From contig OX345639.1 of the NCBI GenBank assembly GCA_947044365.1, positions 8,789,718 to 8,853,717 of the forward strand: 64,000 nucleotides of DNA. Direction: 5' to 3'. The position numbers were made by a program, and so were the translations under genes. This document shows, piece by piece, positions 15,401 to 26,400 of the stretch. The stretch comes from Petrosia ficiformis (Eukaryota; Porifera; Demospongiae; Haplosclerida; Petrosiidae). Below the pieces are notes generated by a model that searched no databases, was not told the origin of the DNA, and saw nothing but the letters and a program-made list of their open reading frames with translations. The stretch's first letter is position 1; every line of letters starts with the position of its first letter.

Positions 15401-16257
15401 TATAAACATACTGAGTCTCTGTTTACATTATGCCAAACACTCCACACATAGAGTAATTAGAGATGTTAATTAACCCTTAGAGCACTGATGTCACATATAT
15501 GTGACATTTGACCCGTACGCAATTGGGAGGGTATTCCTATCATTATGAAGCACTCCAAATGATTGTAATTGGTGTCAGGGACAAGTCCATGAAAATGGCT
15601 TTAAAAAGTTGATAATTCCCCCCCCCCCCCCCCTTTGGCCTAAATAACGAGTACAGGGGGAATTTTAAAAGGGGGGTGTACCCTGTTAATGGGGGTTCAA
15701 ATGGAGTGCAGCCCCCTCAGCGCCCACACAATTTGTGGTTTTCGTGACCCCGCCCACATGCTATATGCAATAGAGATCGATGCCAGTGTTGGAAATGGGA
15801 AGAATTTTGAAAAACAAGCTCAGTCTTCTGAGGGTTAACTACAATTGCTAATTTGAAGGATTGACGCAGTATTGAGTAGTCATGTACTGATAATCAGATC
15901 AGTAATCGGTATCAGTCATTAACAGACATTATTTATAGTATTGGCATTGGTTTATTCTGAGAGATGTAACATTATTGTACTAATAATGTCATTTCTTGCG
16001 ATTATAGTGTCATTAATCACTTTTATGATACTCATAATTATTGAGAAAATGCTCATTTTCATTGAGGTAGATATATTATCAGATTGGTATTGAAATAATG
16101 GTTCATCACTAGCATTGAGTAATGTTACCTCAATCCAGTTCTTCACACTCTTTGTTGCATCATCAAAACCATCCAGATTATCATCTTTAACATTCTTTAA
16201 TCTTGTCCTCTTGAGCCCAGCAGACTCAAAAGATCCATTTCTCTCTACACTAGTCAT
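458..16257 (-). CDS. CH + PDZ scaffold protein, LMO7/LIMCH1-like
   Basis: Thirteen exons join in phase into 1,247 codons plus stop: 16129-16257, 15086-15156, 12743-12812, 12038-12150, 8262-8298, 5718-7236, 5484-5593, 3380-4482, 2686-2735, 2429-2553, 2071-2157, 1366-1452, 458-700. Residues ~37-125 form a calponin-homology domain: [29 protein letters not shown] and [20 protein letters not shown], spread over exons 1-4. A Ser/Thr-rich region follows. A PDZ domain (~610-685; GEKQLGF loop, [15 protein letters not shown]) is split by one intron. After a second Ser-rich acidic exon comes a helical, possibly L27-like segment (~1068-1120) and a charged coiled coil ([20 protein letters not shown]). CH followed by PDZ is the LMO7/LIMCH1 arrangement, and such proteins link actin to cell junctions. 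No LIM domain is visible at the C-terminus, unlike vertebrate LMO7. The 37-nt exon and the last two exons are the least certain joins. Confidence 0.72.
725..1270. repeat. Dispersed repeat family B, inverted pair
   Basis: Two diverged copies in opposite orientation lie at about 725-835 and 1031-1265, separated by AT-rich simple sequence. The family is marked by GACCTCAGAAAAATGTTCAT and TTGTGTATGTCAAATTTCAA. Related copies lie near 9760-10005, 10845-11095, 17333-17460, 25490-25730 and 26650-27230. This copy sits in the last intron of the CH-PDZ gene. Confidence 0.6.
2196..2415. repeat. ATGG-type microsatellite
   Basis: Imperfect GGAT/TGAATGGAT tandem repeats fill an intron of the CH-PDZ gene just downstream of the exon that ends at 2429. 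Long histidine/isoleucine/proline frames across it are artefacts. Confidence 0.92.
2827..3090. mobile_element. MITE family A, copy 1 (TA target site)
   Basis: The ends are CAGTACCTGACATTATTAAG and its inverted match ending CAGGTACTG, flanked by TA. The interior is itself palindromic, built on GTACTTC/GAAGTAC motifs. The TA target duplication and long inverted ends suggest a mariner-type non-autonomous element. It lies in an intron of the CH-PDZ gene. Confidence 0.8.
4495..4965. repeat. GTGTAT / GTATGCAT microsatellite
   Basis: About 470 bp of (GTGTAT)n-like repeat with interspersed GCATGTG lies immediately upstream of the splice acceptor of the 3380-4482 exon. All long frames on both strands here are simple-repeat artefacts. 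Confidence 0.95.
8427..8693. mobile_element. MITE family A, copy 2
   Basis: It has the same left end (CAGTACCTGACATTATTAAG, preceded by TA) and the same internal palindromes as the copy at 2827. The right end is decayed (GTCATGTACT). It lies between the 37-nt exon and the CH exons of the CH-PDZ gene. Confidence 0.75.
8894..9083. mobile_element. hAT-like MITE (CAGTGTTTCC ends)
   Basis: It begins CAGTGTTTCCTC and ends GGGGGAAACAC, imperfect inverted ends of a type common in hAT-derived MITEs. A related left end occurs at about 5208 (CAGTGTTTCCCCCAGG). I could not confirm an 8-bp target duplication. Confidence 0.5.
9490..9720 (+). mobile_element. tRNA-derived SINE
   Basis: The head resembles a tRNA: an A-box-like TGGCCTATTGGTTAAAGTGC and a B box GGTTCGAACCCC, with a GCA-like anticodon region. 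The body follows (CTTCGGAGAGAATGTAAAG ... TGGTCCC), resembling the conserved core of many invertebrate tRNA-SINEs. It is embedded in an intron of the minus-strand CH-PDZ gene. No clear target duplication is visible. Confidence 0.6.
9760..10005. repeat. Dispersed repeat family B, copy
   Basis: It shares TTTGTGTATGTCAAATTTAA, TATTGAGTTATAGTATAATC and CTAATTTTGAGGTAATTGTG with other family B copies. The right part turns back as an inverted copy (TTGTTGGTCATTCCAAACTA), giving a fold-back shape. Confidence 0.55.
10093..10258. mobile_element. Short MITE, TGGAACCCC/GGGGATTTCA ends
   Basis: Inverted ends AGTGGAACCCCCCTATTGTG and CAATAGGGGATTTCATTG enclose about 165 bp with internal GTGTCCT repeats. 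This end type resembles Tc1/pogo-like MITEs. TA is present at both flanks. Confidence 0.6.
10845..11095. repeat. Dispersed repeat family B, copy
   Basis: This is a long, well-preserved family B copy, from GACCTCAGAAAAATGTTCAT to TTTTGAGGACATCGTGAATG. It is intronic in the CH-PDZ gene. Just upstream (10610-10800) are short tandem ATGTATCATGTATGTATTAT repeats. Confidence 0.6.
12323..12394 (+). tRNA. tRNA-Asp (GTC), solo copy
   Basis: A 72-nt cloverleaf: acceptor TCCGAAG pairs with CTTCGGA plus discriminator G; A box TAGTATAGTGGTGAGTATC; anticodon stem CCCGC/GCGGG around CTGTCAC (anticodon GTC); B box GGTTCAATTCC. No intron. T-rich sequence follows and can terminate Pol III. It is identical to the array copies near 28-32 kb and shares their flank (CGTAAGCATCCGAAG). 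It lies antisense in an intron of the CH-PDZ gene. Confidence 0.97.
13860..14345. repeat. 69-bp tandem repeat, ~7 copies
   Basis: Units of 69 bp carry TGAATGGGCAGTTTGTCACA and TTTTCCTACCCTAATGTCAT, with the last two copies shorter and more diverged. Because 69 is divisible by three, both strands show repetitive open frames; these are not genes. A single diverged relative of the unit occurs near 12880-12925. Confidence 0.93.
15470..15838. mobile_element. piggyBac-type MITE (TTAA)
   Basis: It is flanked by TTAA at 15470-15473 and 15835-15838, with inverted ends CCCTTAGA and TCTGAGGG. The interior holds a poly-C run near 15620 and GC-rich CCGCCCACATG sequence, unlike the AT-rich surroundings. 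TTAA targets with CCCTT ends are diagnostic of piggyBac-derived MITEs. It lies in the first or second intron region of the CH-PDZ gene. Confidence 0.75.
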
Positions 16258-16667
16258 GACACTAGCTAATAAGTGATTAGAATGCTGTGTAAGTGATGAC
16301 AGGAAAACGTAGAGTGTGTTTTCTATGCTTCTACCATATACAGGAGTAATGACAAGTTATTAGTCACACAAACGTAATCCTAAAGGGAAAAAAAAATCTA
16401 TATAAAACAAGACTAGGAACAAAAAAACTAAACTAGCGCACAATGTAAAAAATACTGTTATACTATATTTTAATATCATTGGCAATATTGGCTTAAGGAA
16501 GTATTGGACCTTCCTCGATTGTCCAATTATTTCCTTTTTAAATGCTATCTAACAGTTCAAAAGTTGTTAATGAGTAAACAAAAACCAGGGTTGTAATGTC
16601 ATTTTATAAATGGCAATATCTAACAAATGTTGTGGTATCATGACGTACATGATGTTATCAGAGAGTT

Positions 16668-16806
16668 AGAAAGAAAGAAACAAAGAAAGAAAGAAAGACA
16701 CCTGAGGCAATGGAAAAATGAAAATGAGAGTTGCCTCAGGTGGGATTCAAACCCTCGACACTCTGTATTCCAGACAGATGCTCTACCAACTGAGCTACCA
16801 AGGCAG
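16668..16806 (-). mobile_element. tRNA-derived SINE with (CTTT)n tail
   Basis: On the minus strand there is a tRNA-like head: GCCTTGG acceptor pairing with CTGAGGC, A box TGGTAGCTCAGTTGGTAGAG, anticodon loop CTGGAAT and B box GGTTTGAATCCC with one T-stem mismatch. A short body and a CTTT-repeat tail follow, typical of SINEs. It lacks the long variable arm a real tRNA-Ser with a GGA anticodon would have, so it is not called a tRNA gene. Confidence 0.7.
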
Positions 16807-17656
16807 CTCAGCTGGCAGGGTCCGAATCAAACATCTCATACGCCTGTATGAACAGGCTAACTTGACACATGTACACTATATTACCCATCAGTGACCTCAT
16901 TCTACCAAGGGTCACAATTGATTGTTATTCTATTAATTTAGGCATAAATTGTTTCAATGTTTGTTTTTTTTCCAGGTTTGCAGAGGATTAAATAATAATT
17001 CATTTTCAAAAAATGGTAATAAATAACTTCATTTTGGTCTGCCAGTTTCATATCTAGAAAAAAAATCTTTAAACCACGCTAATTGGTAGTCAACTGATGT
17101 CTGATTAAGCTGTTTCTGGTAGTAGCTTTTGTCAATTGACTTATAATGCTAGGAAGATTGAAATATGTAGTAATTATCTAACAGAGTCAGCATCCATCAC
17201 TTGTATTTACGAACAAATTAATGATTGGAAATTTTTCAACCTCCAACTGTTACTTCAGTAACTGATCTGGCTGGCTGGACATCATTTAATGTGAGTTACC
17301 ACCTCTTCATTCACAAACTGTATAATGTTATAAGGTCATTCACATGACCTCGGGAAAATGCTCATAACTTATGACCAACAATATTTTTACCTTCGCCATT
17401 TTAATATAATTATCCTTCCCATTCTTTTTTAGTGTATGTCAAAGTCATCATGTTCTAATGTGAACATACTTTATTACAACTCATATTCCCATGTGATGCA
17501 CATGATGTGATAAGCCCTAATTATTGGTCATTCTTAATTCATACCATAATCAGTACTACATATTAGTGCCACTATTACTAAATGTCACTGGAATTACGAT
17601 AGTAAACACAGACTAGTTATTAAGTTGTTAGAAGCTGTAGTGAGACAATGGAAATA

Positions 17657-17907
17657 CAGTACCTGACATTATTAAGTTTACATACTATCACTGTACTTCC
17701 ATTGAGTACAGTGTACTTTATGAGTGAAGTACACTGTACTTCGAATGTACTACACAACTGTATTACACCTTACTACTATGCTATCACATACAAATTTAAA
17801 GGGAATAGTACTATAGTACCACTTAGAACTTAGAAATACAGTTGAATATCACCTTATTAAAGTGTAGCTCCCATCATAGTATGTAAACTTATTAAAGTCA
17901 GGTACTG
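17657..17907. mobile_element. MITE family A, copy 3 (TA target site)
   Basis: An intact-looking copy with TA on both sides, CAGTACCTGACATTATTAAG at the left and AAAGTCAGGTACTG at the right. The interior has the same nested GTACTTC palindromes as the other copies. Confidence 0.82.
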
Positions 17908-18199
17908 TATATTTGGAATTAGAATTTTGTTGAGCTCGCTGGTTTAATCAAAGGCAGGATACTAGAGAAGATTTTATTACAATAATATGATAGCCTGGAG
18001 GAGTTCAGAGAAGAAGTGTGGGCTTATGAACACACCCTGTACACACCTGCATAGGAATGTATCAGTACCATCACTAGAAAATTGACATGTTTTGAAGTAT
18101 AAAAATTTGGTTTTGCTCAAATGTTCCTAACTATTATGAAATTTGATGGACAGATTTTAGATTTACTTAAGTATATCTACATTTACATGTTACATGATG

Positions 18200-18850
18200 T
18201 TTATGTGGTCATTTGTGTGACTGATGAACATGTACATGTATGCTGTTACTAGTACATGTACTACTAGTAACATGTATGTGTACATGTATGCTATTATCAG
18301 CACATGTATGTATACATGTATGCTATTACATGTGCTACATGTACTAGTAATATGTAGTTGTACATATATACTGTTACTAGTACATGTACTACATGTACTA
18401 CTAGTAACATGTATGTGTACATGTATGCTATTACTAGTACATGTACTACATGTAGGTGTGCTAGTACGTGTGCTACATGTAATAATAATAATATGTAGTT
18501 GTATATATATACTGTTACTAATACATGTACTACATGTACTATGGTCTACTAGTACATGTGCTACATGTACTAGTAACATGTACATGTTTGCTGTCACTAG
18601 TACATGTACTATATGTACTACATGTACTATGGTCTACTAGTACATGTGCTACATGTACTAGTAATATGTACTTGTACATGTATGCTGTTACTAGTACATG
18701 TATGTACACATATATGTTGTTACTAGTACATGTACTACATGTACTAGTAGTAACATGTATATATATGCTGTTACTAATACAAGTACTACATGTACATGTA
18801 TAATTATAGTAATATGTACATGTACATGTTACAGCTGTTACTAGTACACA
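18200..18850. repeat. ACATGT/ACTAGT palindromic satellite
   Basis: About 650 bp is built from the hexamer palindromes ACATGT and ACTAGT in loosely ordered repeats such as TTACTAGTACATGTACTAC. Almost every segment can pair with another, so it should fold into alternative hairpins. Open frames on both strands are artefacts. Confidence 0.9.
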
Positions 18851-19474
18851 TACTTCAATATGGATGAATCAATGAAAGGAATGGACATGTACTACACGAT
18901 GCTTAATTGCAGTAATGCTATTAGTGAGTAGTACATGAAAGTGATGATGAAGCACATCGGAATTAAATCAATTTAATTGAATAGATATGGAAATGTTAAA
19001 TACATGTACTGAAACAACAGCTATTGACATCTATGCCATGTGTACATACTCAATAATAATAATCAGATTACATTCAAGATACCGTCAGTGCACTTTTAGT
19101 TCACATTCAGGATATTTTCAGTGTACATTCAGTATACATTAGATATATGTACAAAAGTGCTCATGTTTAGTGAGTGTTCAATCATTCAATACATTACATT
19201 CACTCATTCAGTTCGCATTCAGGATATTTTCAGTGTATACTTAGTCTCAGGATATGTTCAGTATAAATTCAATATAATCATTCACATTATGTGCTATCTA
19301 GGGAGTGTTCAATAATATCCTGAATGTGAACTGAAAGTGCACCTGAATGTCTTCTGAATATGAGTATGTACAGACATAGATGTCAATAGCTATTAGACTG
19401 TTGTTTCAGTACATGTATTGAACATTTCCATCAAATAAATTGATTCAATTCTGAGAGTCCTCATGTTCAGTGAG

Positions 19475-19873
19475 TGTTGAATCATTCAATACATTACTAC
19501 ATTCAATCATTCACAATACATACATACAGTGTATAGTGCTCACTATACATGTACACTGAATCATTCAATACATTACTACATTCAATCATTCACAATACAT
19601 ACATACAGTGTATAGTGCTCACTATACATGTACACTGAATCATTCAATACGTTACTACATTCAATCATTCACAATACATACATACAGTGTATAGTGCTCA
19701 CTATACATGTACACTGAATCATTCAATACATTACTACATTCAATCATTCACAATACATACATACAGTATATAGTGCTCACTATACATGTACACTGAATCA
19801 TTCAATACATTACTACATTCAATCATTCACAATACATACATACAGTGTATAGTGCTCACTATACATGTACACT
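19475..19873. repeat. 79-bp tandem repeat, 5 copies
   Basis: Five near-identical 79-bp units contain ACACTGAATCATTCAATAC and GTGTATAGTGCTCACTATAC. Upstream (19070-19470) are diverged relatives of the same motifs in partly inverted order, which suggests the array expanded from a fold-back sequence. Confidence 0.92.
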
Positions 19874-20450
19874 AGTGTGGGCATTGCTACTTTAAATTCT
19901 TCACAATCAAGTTGATTAGTTTTCTTAAGAAAGCTATTAAACACTTACTAGTAACATTAATGTACACATACATATATTAACACAGACATAATGCACACAT
20001 AATATTATATATTATATGTATAGTTGTAATTTCACACTCAATAGTTTACGTAGGGAGTAATATATCCACGCAAACGTAACCATGGCAACAATGCATTAAA
20101 TATACATATGCAATAGATGAGTAATCATTACTTTCTAGCGTCATGGAATGTATGATCAATGGTATTGTATATAATGAATTCATGTTGGCTATATCTCATT
20201 ACATGGTTGAATAGAAGTATAATAGTGCTATAAAATATGTATGTGTAATATAATACTAAATAGATCCATACCTCATTACGTTTTAGAAGAAATAAGATAC
20301 GTGTAGTTTAAGTTGTGGGGGAATACTATAGTATGTACAGTCATTGAAGATGTTGTACTGTGGGAGTATTTGGTTTATGAAATTCCTAGACAATAGTTAT
20401 AATACAAACTAAACAGTTCATCATACTTAATAGTCTATTTTTATGTCTCA

Positions 20451-20572
20451 CTCTACCTACCTACCTACCTACCTATCTACCTATCTACCTATCTAGCTAT
20501 CTACCTATCTACCTATCTATCTATCTATCTACCTATCTACCTATCTACCTATCTACCTATCTACCTATCTAC

Positions 20573-20660
<88 letters not shown>

Positions 20661-20770
20661 CTACCTACCTACTTACCTACCTATCTATCTATCTATCTGT
20701 CTGCCTGTTTGTCAGAATCTACCAATTCACCTATCTATTTCTGTATGTATGTATGTATCTATGATCTCTC
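20451..20770. repeat. (CTAT)n/(CTAC)n microsatellite
   Basis: About 300 bp of tetranucleotide repeat alternates CTAC-rich and pure CTAT blocks. Confidence 0.95.
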
Positions 20771-21298
20771 TATCTATATATTTATCTATTTATTGTTTAC
20801 AGCCCACAGGACCATCCCTTTATCACCACAGGGTTTAATAAACACACACACATATATATATATATATTCATGTTTCACATCAATATTGTGTATATATATA
20901 GTTAAAAGACATTGTCATTCCAGGGGGCGTGAGCTTGGTCAATTAATGGTCATGGCATGGTCAAAACAACATCCTGCAATAGGCCATTTTCTGGATACTT
21001 TGCCTCTTTGTCTGGACAAAATTGCATTTGACTGGACAAATTGTCTGATTAGTTATAAGAATAATACAACAAAATAAGTACAGTAGCCTTGTAGCTAGTT
21101 GATGATTAGTCCAGAGCTGTCATAGCTTAGTGGGTTAATTCTATATCTCATAAACATTAAATGGTACAGTGCTGATTCATGAGGCTTTTTTCTGGACAAC
21201 TTGCTGGTCAAATATTATTTTGTTCAGACATGTTGGACACATCATGATCATCACTCATAGATACTCCATAATTACATATATATAAATTATATACATAT

Positions 21299-21576
21299 AG
21301 TATCTGACATTATTAAGTTTACATACTATGATGGGAGCTAAACTTTAATAAGGTGATAGTCAACTGTACTTCTAAGTAGTACTATAGTACTATAGTACTA
21401 TTTTGTACTGTGATCATAGTAATGTGTGAATTCCCTTTACATTTGTATGTGATAGCATAGTACTAAGGTATAATACTGTGTAGTACATTCGAAGTACAGT
21501 GTACTTCACTCACAAAGTACACTGTACTCAATGGAAGTACAGTGATAGTATGTAAACTTAATAATGTCAGGTACTG
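21299..21576. mobile_element. MITE family A, copy 4 (opposite orientation)
   Basis: The same family, but with the internal half-sites in reversed order relative to the copy at 2827. It runs from GTATCTGACATTATTAAG to AATAATGTCAGGTACTG. Confidence 0.78.
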
Positions 21577-21939
21577 CATATATGTATTATCTTATTTAAA
21601 TCTATCCCATTCCATTCAACTATTCTGAAATTATTGAGTAAATGACATGATACGTCATAACTACAAGAGTAATAGTAAACAACATAATTATAAATACATA
21701 GCAACCAACATATATACAAATGTATGCAATTAGTTTACAAAGTTTTTGTAAATGAGTTCATGCTAATAGATACAGTATATACATTGTATGTATACTAAGA
21801 ACAGTAGAATACAATGTAAACATCAGATTGGTTTCATAAACATAATAAATTATGATCTATTAGAAAACAATAACCACACTAAGGACTAAAGAAATAGTCT
21901 TGGTTACTATGCTAAGTGAAGATACTGTCTTGAGTGGTA

Positions 21940-22355
21940 ATAAAAGTGGGTCACCTAAACAGGTCTTAGGTGTGATACATTATGTATAGGGTAATGGTGG
22001 GCCACCTAAACAGGTCTTTGGTACATGTGATACATTATGTATAGGGTAATGTTAATGAAATTGGGTCACCTAAACAGGTCTTATGTACATTTGATACATT
22101 ATGTATTAGGGTAATGGTAATGAAAGTGGGTCACCTAAACAGGTCTTATGTACATTTGATACATTATGTATTAGGGTAATGGTAATGAAAGTGGGTCACC
22201 TAAACAGGTCTTAGGTGTGATACATTATGTATAGGGTAATGGTGGGTCACCTAAACAGGTCTTATGTACATTTGATACATTATGTATTAGGGTAATGGTA
22301 ATGAAAGTGGGTCACTTAAACAGGTCTTAGGTGTGATACATCATGCATTGGGTAC
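21940..22355. repeat. Tandem repeat with GGGTCACCTAAACAGGTCTT core
   Basis: Six or seven units of about 50-65 bp share GGGTCACCTAAACAGGTCTT and GATACATTATGTAT. Two unit lengths alternate, differing by an inserted ATGTACATTT segment. Confidence 0.88.
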
Positions 22356-23412
22356 ATGCATTAAAAGCAGAAACAAATACAATTTATGGCTATATTAACT
22401 ATCATAATATTCTTTTTAAACCACGAATAAAAATAATCATATTAATTACAAGATCAGAAGATATTGTGAGCGATACCCTTCCATTTTACAGTCAAACATT
22501 TGAAGACGGTTTTATGACCTGATGTCAATATTAAGGTTTAAACCGCTATGGAGAATACATATAAGGATGTACGAATATATATAATGATACACAACTTTAT
22601 TTACTAACTAACTCCAGTCACAATGACACAAAACTACTGTTAAATCTATTGACTCAATGGTGAATGATAATTGATATATACATAAAGACATCTCAATGAT
22701 CATTCACTACTAATGTATGACTGTATTCATCTAAATAATCACGACAAATAAGTACACATAATTTGACCAGAGTAAACCTACATGTATACTACCTTTCAGT
22801 AACAGTATTAATTATGTAAAAAAATGCAAGTTAATTAATAAATGGCACATCAATATATAAAGCATTGTTTTTGATCTTTTATCCTTATCTTTATTTTATC
22901 TTTGGTTAATTAACAGCAATTCATTAGCACACACATATACAGATATTAACGTACTATTAACATTATACCAGCTATATACACTACAACATATTATCACCAT
23001 GGTGAGTGTATACTATACTACACTACGTCAAAACTATATAGTATATATATATATATATGGAACAAGTGATAACAACAACATGTCTACAACAGAAGCCCCA
23101 AGGAGAACAAGTACTTGTCTTTCCTTAACACAACTTAAGATGCTATTTACAATAAATACAAGATAGTTGCTTACCTTGAAGTCTAGTATCTCCTGTGTCT
23201 TGTCTCCTTACAAACAATTAATAATGAGGAAGTTTAGAGTATTGACAACGTGCTTCACTATCGGATCATACAGCCATAGAACTGCTTTTCTACCCACTAT
23301 ATAATAACCACAAACAATAGGCAAGCATGCAAGAAATGTCAGCCCCACCTACAAATCTCCTGCAAAGAAATACCGTATTATACTTTAATATAACGAGTTG
23401 GAGTAAGAAAAA

Positions 23413-26400
23413 ATGAAAGTGGGGTTTTTGTTACTGGCTGTAGTGGTGACTCTTTCACAGGAGATTAATGGTAATATTATATGATCAGTATTAGTATATT
23501 GGAGTTTTATATTTATTACTAAAACAATAAAATTACGTCACATCAAACTAATTTCTTGGGAAATAATTTATAATTTTCTTTTCATTTTCATAATTAATTA
23601 TGAATCTGAAATTATTACAAAATATTAGTATTATATATATATATATATATATAATATATTGATTATTTAATCTCAATCTTTGATGTGGTTTTGTTCTTGA
23701 AAATATTTCTATTATGTGTCACATAGTAGTTTACTAGCCCATAATTGTATACAATAGAGTGCCCCACCTTTAACTCCCGCAATTCCATTACTACGTGAGA
23801 CTCCATTTATCATAAATTAACTATAGATCCATATAAATCTACTAGTTACCTTGGATACTTACACCCCTTGGTATTGCCATAAGCTATTTCGAAATTAAAA
23901 TTACAACACAAGCTAGTACAGTACCTGACATTATTAAGTTTACATACTATAACTGTACTTCCATTGAGTACAGTGTACTTTGTGAGTGAAGTGCATTGTA
24001 CTTTGAATGTACTACACAGTATTACACCTTAGTACTATACTAACACATACAAATATAAAGGGAATTCATACACTGCTATGATTACAGTACAGAATAGTAC
24101 TATAGTACTACTTAGAAGTACAGTTATATCACCTTATTAAATTGTAGCTCCCATCATAGTATGTAAATTAGTAATATAGTCATGTACTACATTGTATATA
24201 TGTAATGATATCCTAATGATTAGAAACTGAATATCATCTACAGAATAGTACCAACATACGATATCACATATTAATTTAATAGTCATCTTTTAGATTGCGG
24301 AATTGATTCAATATAACTATACTGTTCTCAATATATAATTACGTTATAATTATATTTTACAGGTTTTTCAAATTTTGTTATTTCAAACTGTTAAGAGTCA
24401 CAACTATGTATAATTATAATATTGCATATATGATATAATATGTAAATATATAATTATTTATTAAAATCAGGGTATATCCATCATGTGATAATACATGGGT
24501 GTGAGTTAACTAAGCATATATTTGTTATGTATTTAATGGTAATTGGGTTATTTCCATTGGGTAATGACTCAGTCTGTAATTAGTAGATACATATTATGGT
24601 AAGACAATATTGAAATTAAGTTTTGCAACTATAGCCTAAAGGTGACTTGCAATATTGCAACTATTCATTAATACTGTCTATGATAGCAAAAATAGGCCTG
24701 TTTTTTTTTAAAGATGACACTTCTGATCCTTTTTTTGAGAGCATACAGCTCAAAACTAAGTGTTATAGTATTTTTCAACTACATATATTAAGCTATTATT
24801 TAATTGCAGTAAGACAATATTTTGCCATTGTGGAAATATTGGGAGACCAAAATCATGTGATATGATTATTGCAGTGGAATATTATTGCCATGTATGTGAT
24901 ATATTGAATTATTGTCCACTCCTAATACATATGTACTATACATAATGTATAGGAGGTATGTTATAACTCCAGCATTGCTCAATCCTAATACATATGTACT
25001 ATACATAATGTATAGGAGGTATGTTATAACTCCAGCATTGCTCAATCCTAATACATATGTACTATACATAATGTATAGGAGGTATGTTATAACTCCAGCA
25101 TTGCTCAATCCTAATACATATGTACTATACATAATGTATAGGAGGTATGTTATAACTCCAGCATTGCTCAATCCTAATACATATGTACTATACATAATGT
25201 ATAGGAGGTATGTTATAACTCCAGCATTGCTCAATCCTAATACATATGTACTATACATAATGTATAGGAGGTAGCAAAACCATGACATTTTGTTAAATTG
25301 ATCAATTGATTATTTTTAAAGTTTCTTAATATTTATGAAAATGATTGTATCTTTGGCTGATAATCCCCTTCCTTTCATAGCACTAACATTTAGTACCAGT
25401 CCAATAATTATGGTTTCATTTTTGAAATGTTTTTTGGGGAAGAGGTGAATTCTTGTGAAACTTTTATAATGAGAAATGATGTATACTAAAGGTCTTTACG
25501 TTTATGAGGACCTCAAAATTAGGATGTGATGAGTGATGACATTATATGTATAGTTTAATGTCATAAGATTAATACATGATTATACTATAACTCAATAATG
25601 AAGCTATAGATTGAAATTTGACATACACTAAAAAGAACTGTTACAGTATAATTTTATGATATTAAACTATACACTATATTACATATAATTTCATCACATC
25701 ATAATTTTGAGATCATCATGAATGTGAACAGATAATGTTATAGTCAGTTAGCTATTGTATACGAAGTGTGTTCAAAACTTGATTAGCTTCATGAAATAAG
25801 TAATACTAATACTCTGTGTAGAGAGTGTAATGATAATTAAAACTACTATACATAATTATAATATATGTATGAAAATATATTATATATCTATATATATATA
25901 TATATATATATATAATTATATATATATATATATATATATAGTATGCTGACTGGTCCTATATACAAAATATAGGACTTGAGTTTTGTGTCCGAGGATGTGA
26001 TATAGCCCAAGCCTGCAAGGGCTATATCACAATCAAGGACACAAAACGAGTGTCCTATATTTTGTATATAGGACCTGTCAGCATACTATATACAATATAT
26101 TGTATGATGGTGACATCTCCTGCATAGTGTGCACATGGAAGGTCTATATACATTGTACAATATATTGTACTCACCACATCAAAGGGTTGATGTCACCATC
26201 ATACTATATATATATATAATTATATACATGTATATTATATATAGGTTCAATAGTAATCTTATATGCAGAAATAATCCATCACTCTGTGTAAATAGTGTAA
26301 TGGTAATTAAAATGATCAGTACATAGACTATATACTGTTAATAATCATTAATAGTTATTATGTATAGTGAATGGTATTTCCATTATAACACATTACGTTT

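Larger units (their letters stand above)
16258..23412. other. Intergenic region between divergent genes
   Basis: This 7.2 kb separates the start codon of the minus-strand CH-PDZ gene from the signal-peptide exon of the plus-strand SEL1L gene. Both promoters must lie here unless an upstream untranslated exon exists. I see only repeats: a SINE, two MITE-A copies, a family B fragment, palindromic satellites and microsatellites. No coding exon with convincing splice signals was found. Confidence 0.7.

Noticed and set aside
16627..16851. 74-aa plus-strand frame with RWDSNPRHSVFQ
   Set aside because: It reads through the complement of the tRNA-derived SINE head; this peptide type is a common SINE artefact.
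20920..20940. CCAGGGGGCGTG resembling a CTCF core motif
   Set aside because: One short match by chance is uninformative, and CTCF is thought to be absent outside bilaterians.
24866..25288. 140-aa and 120-aa repetitive proteins on opposite strands
   Set aside because: Product of the 63-bp satellite, again divisible by three.
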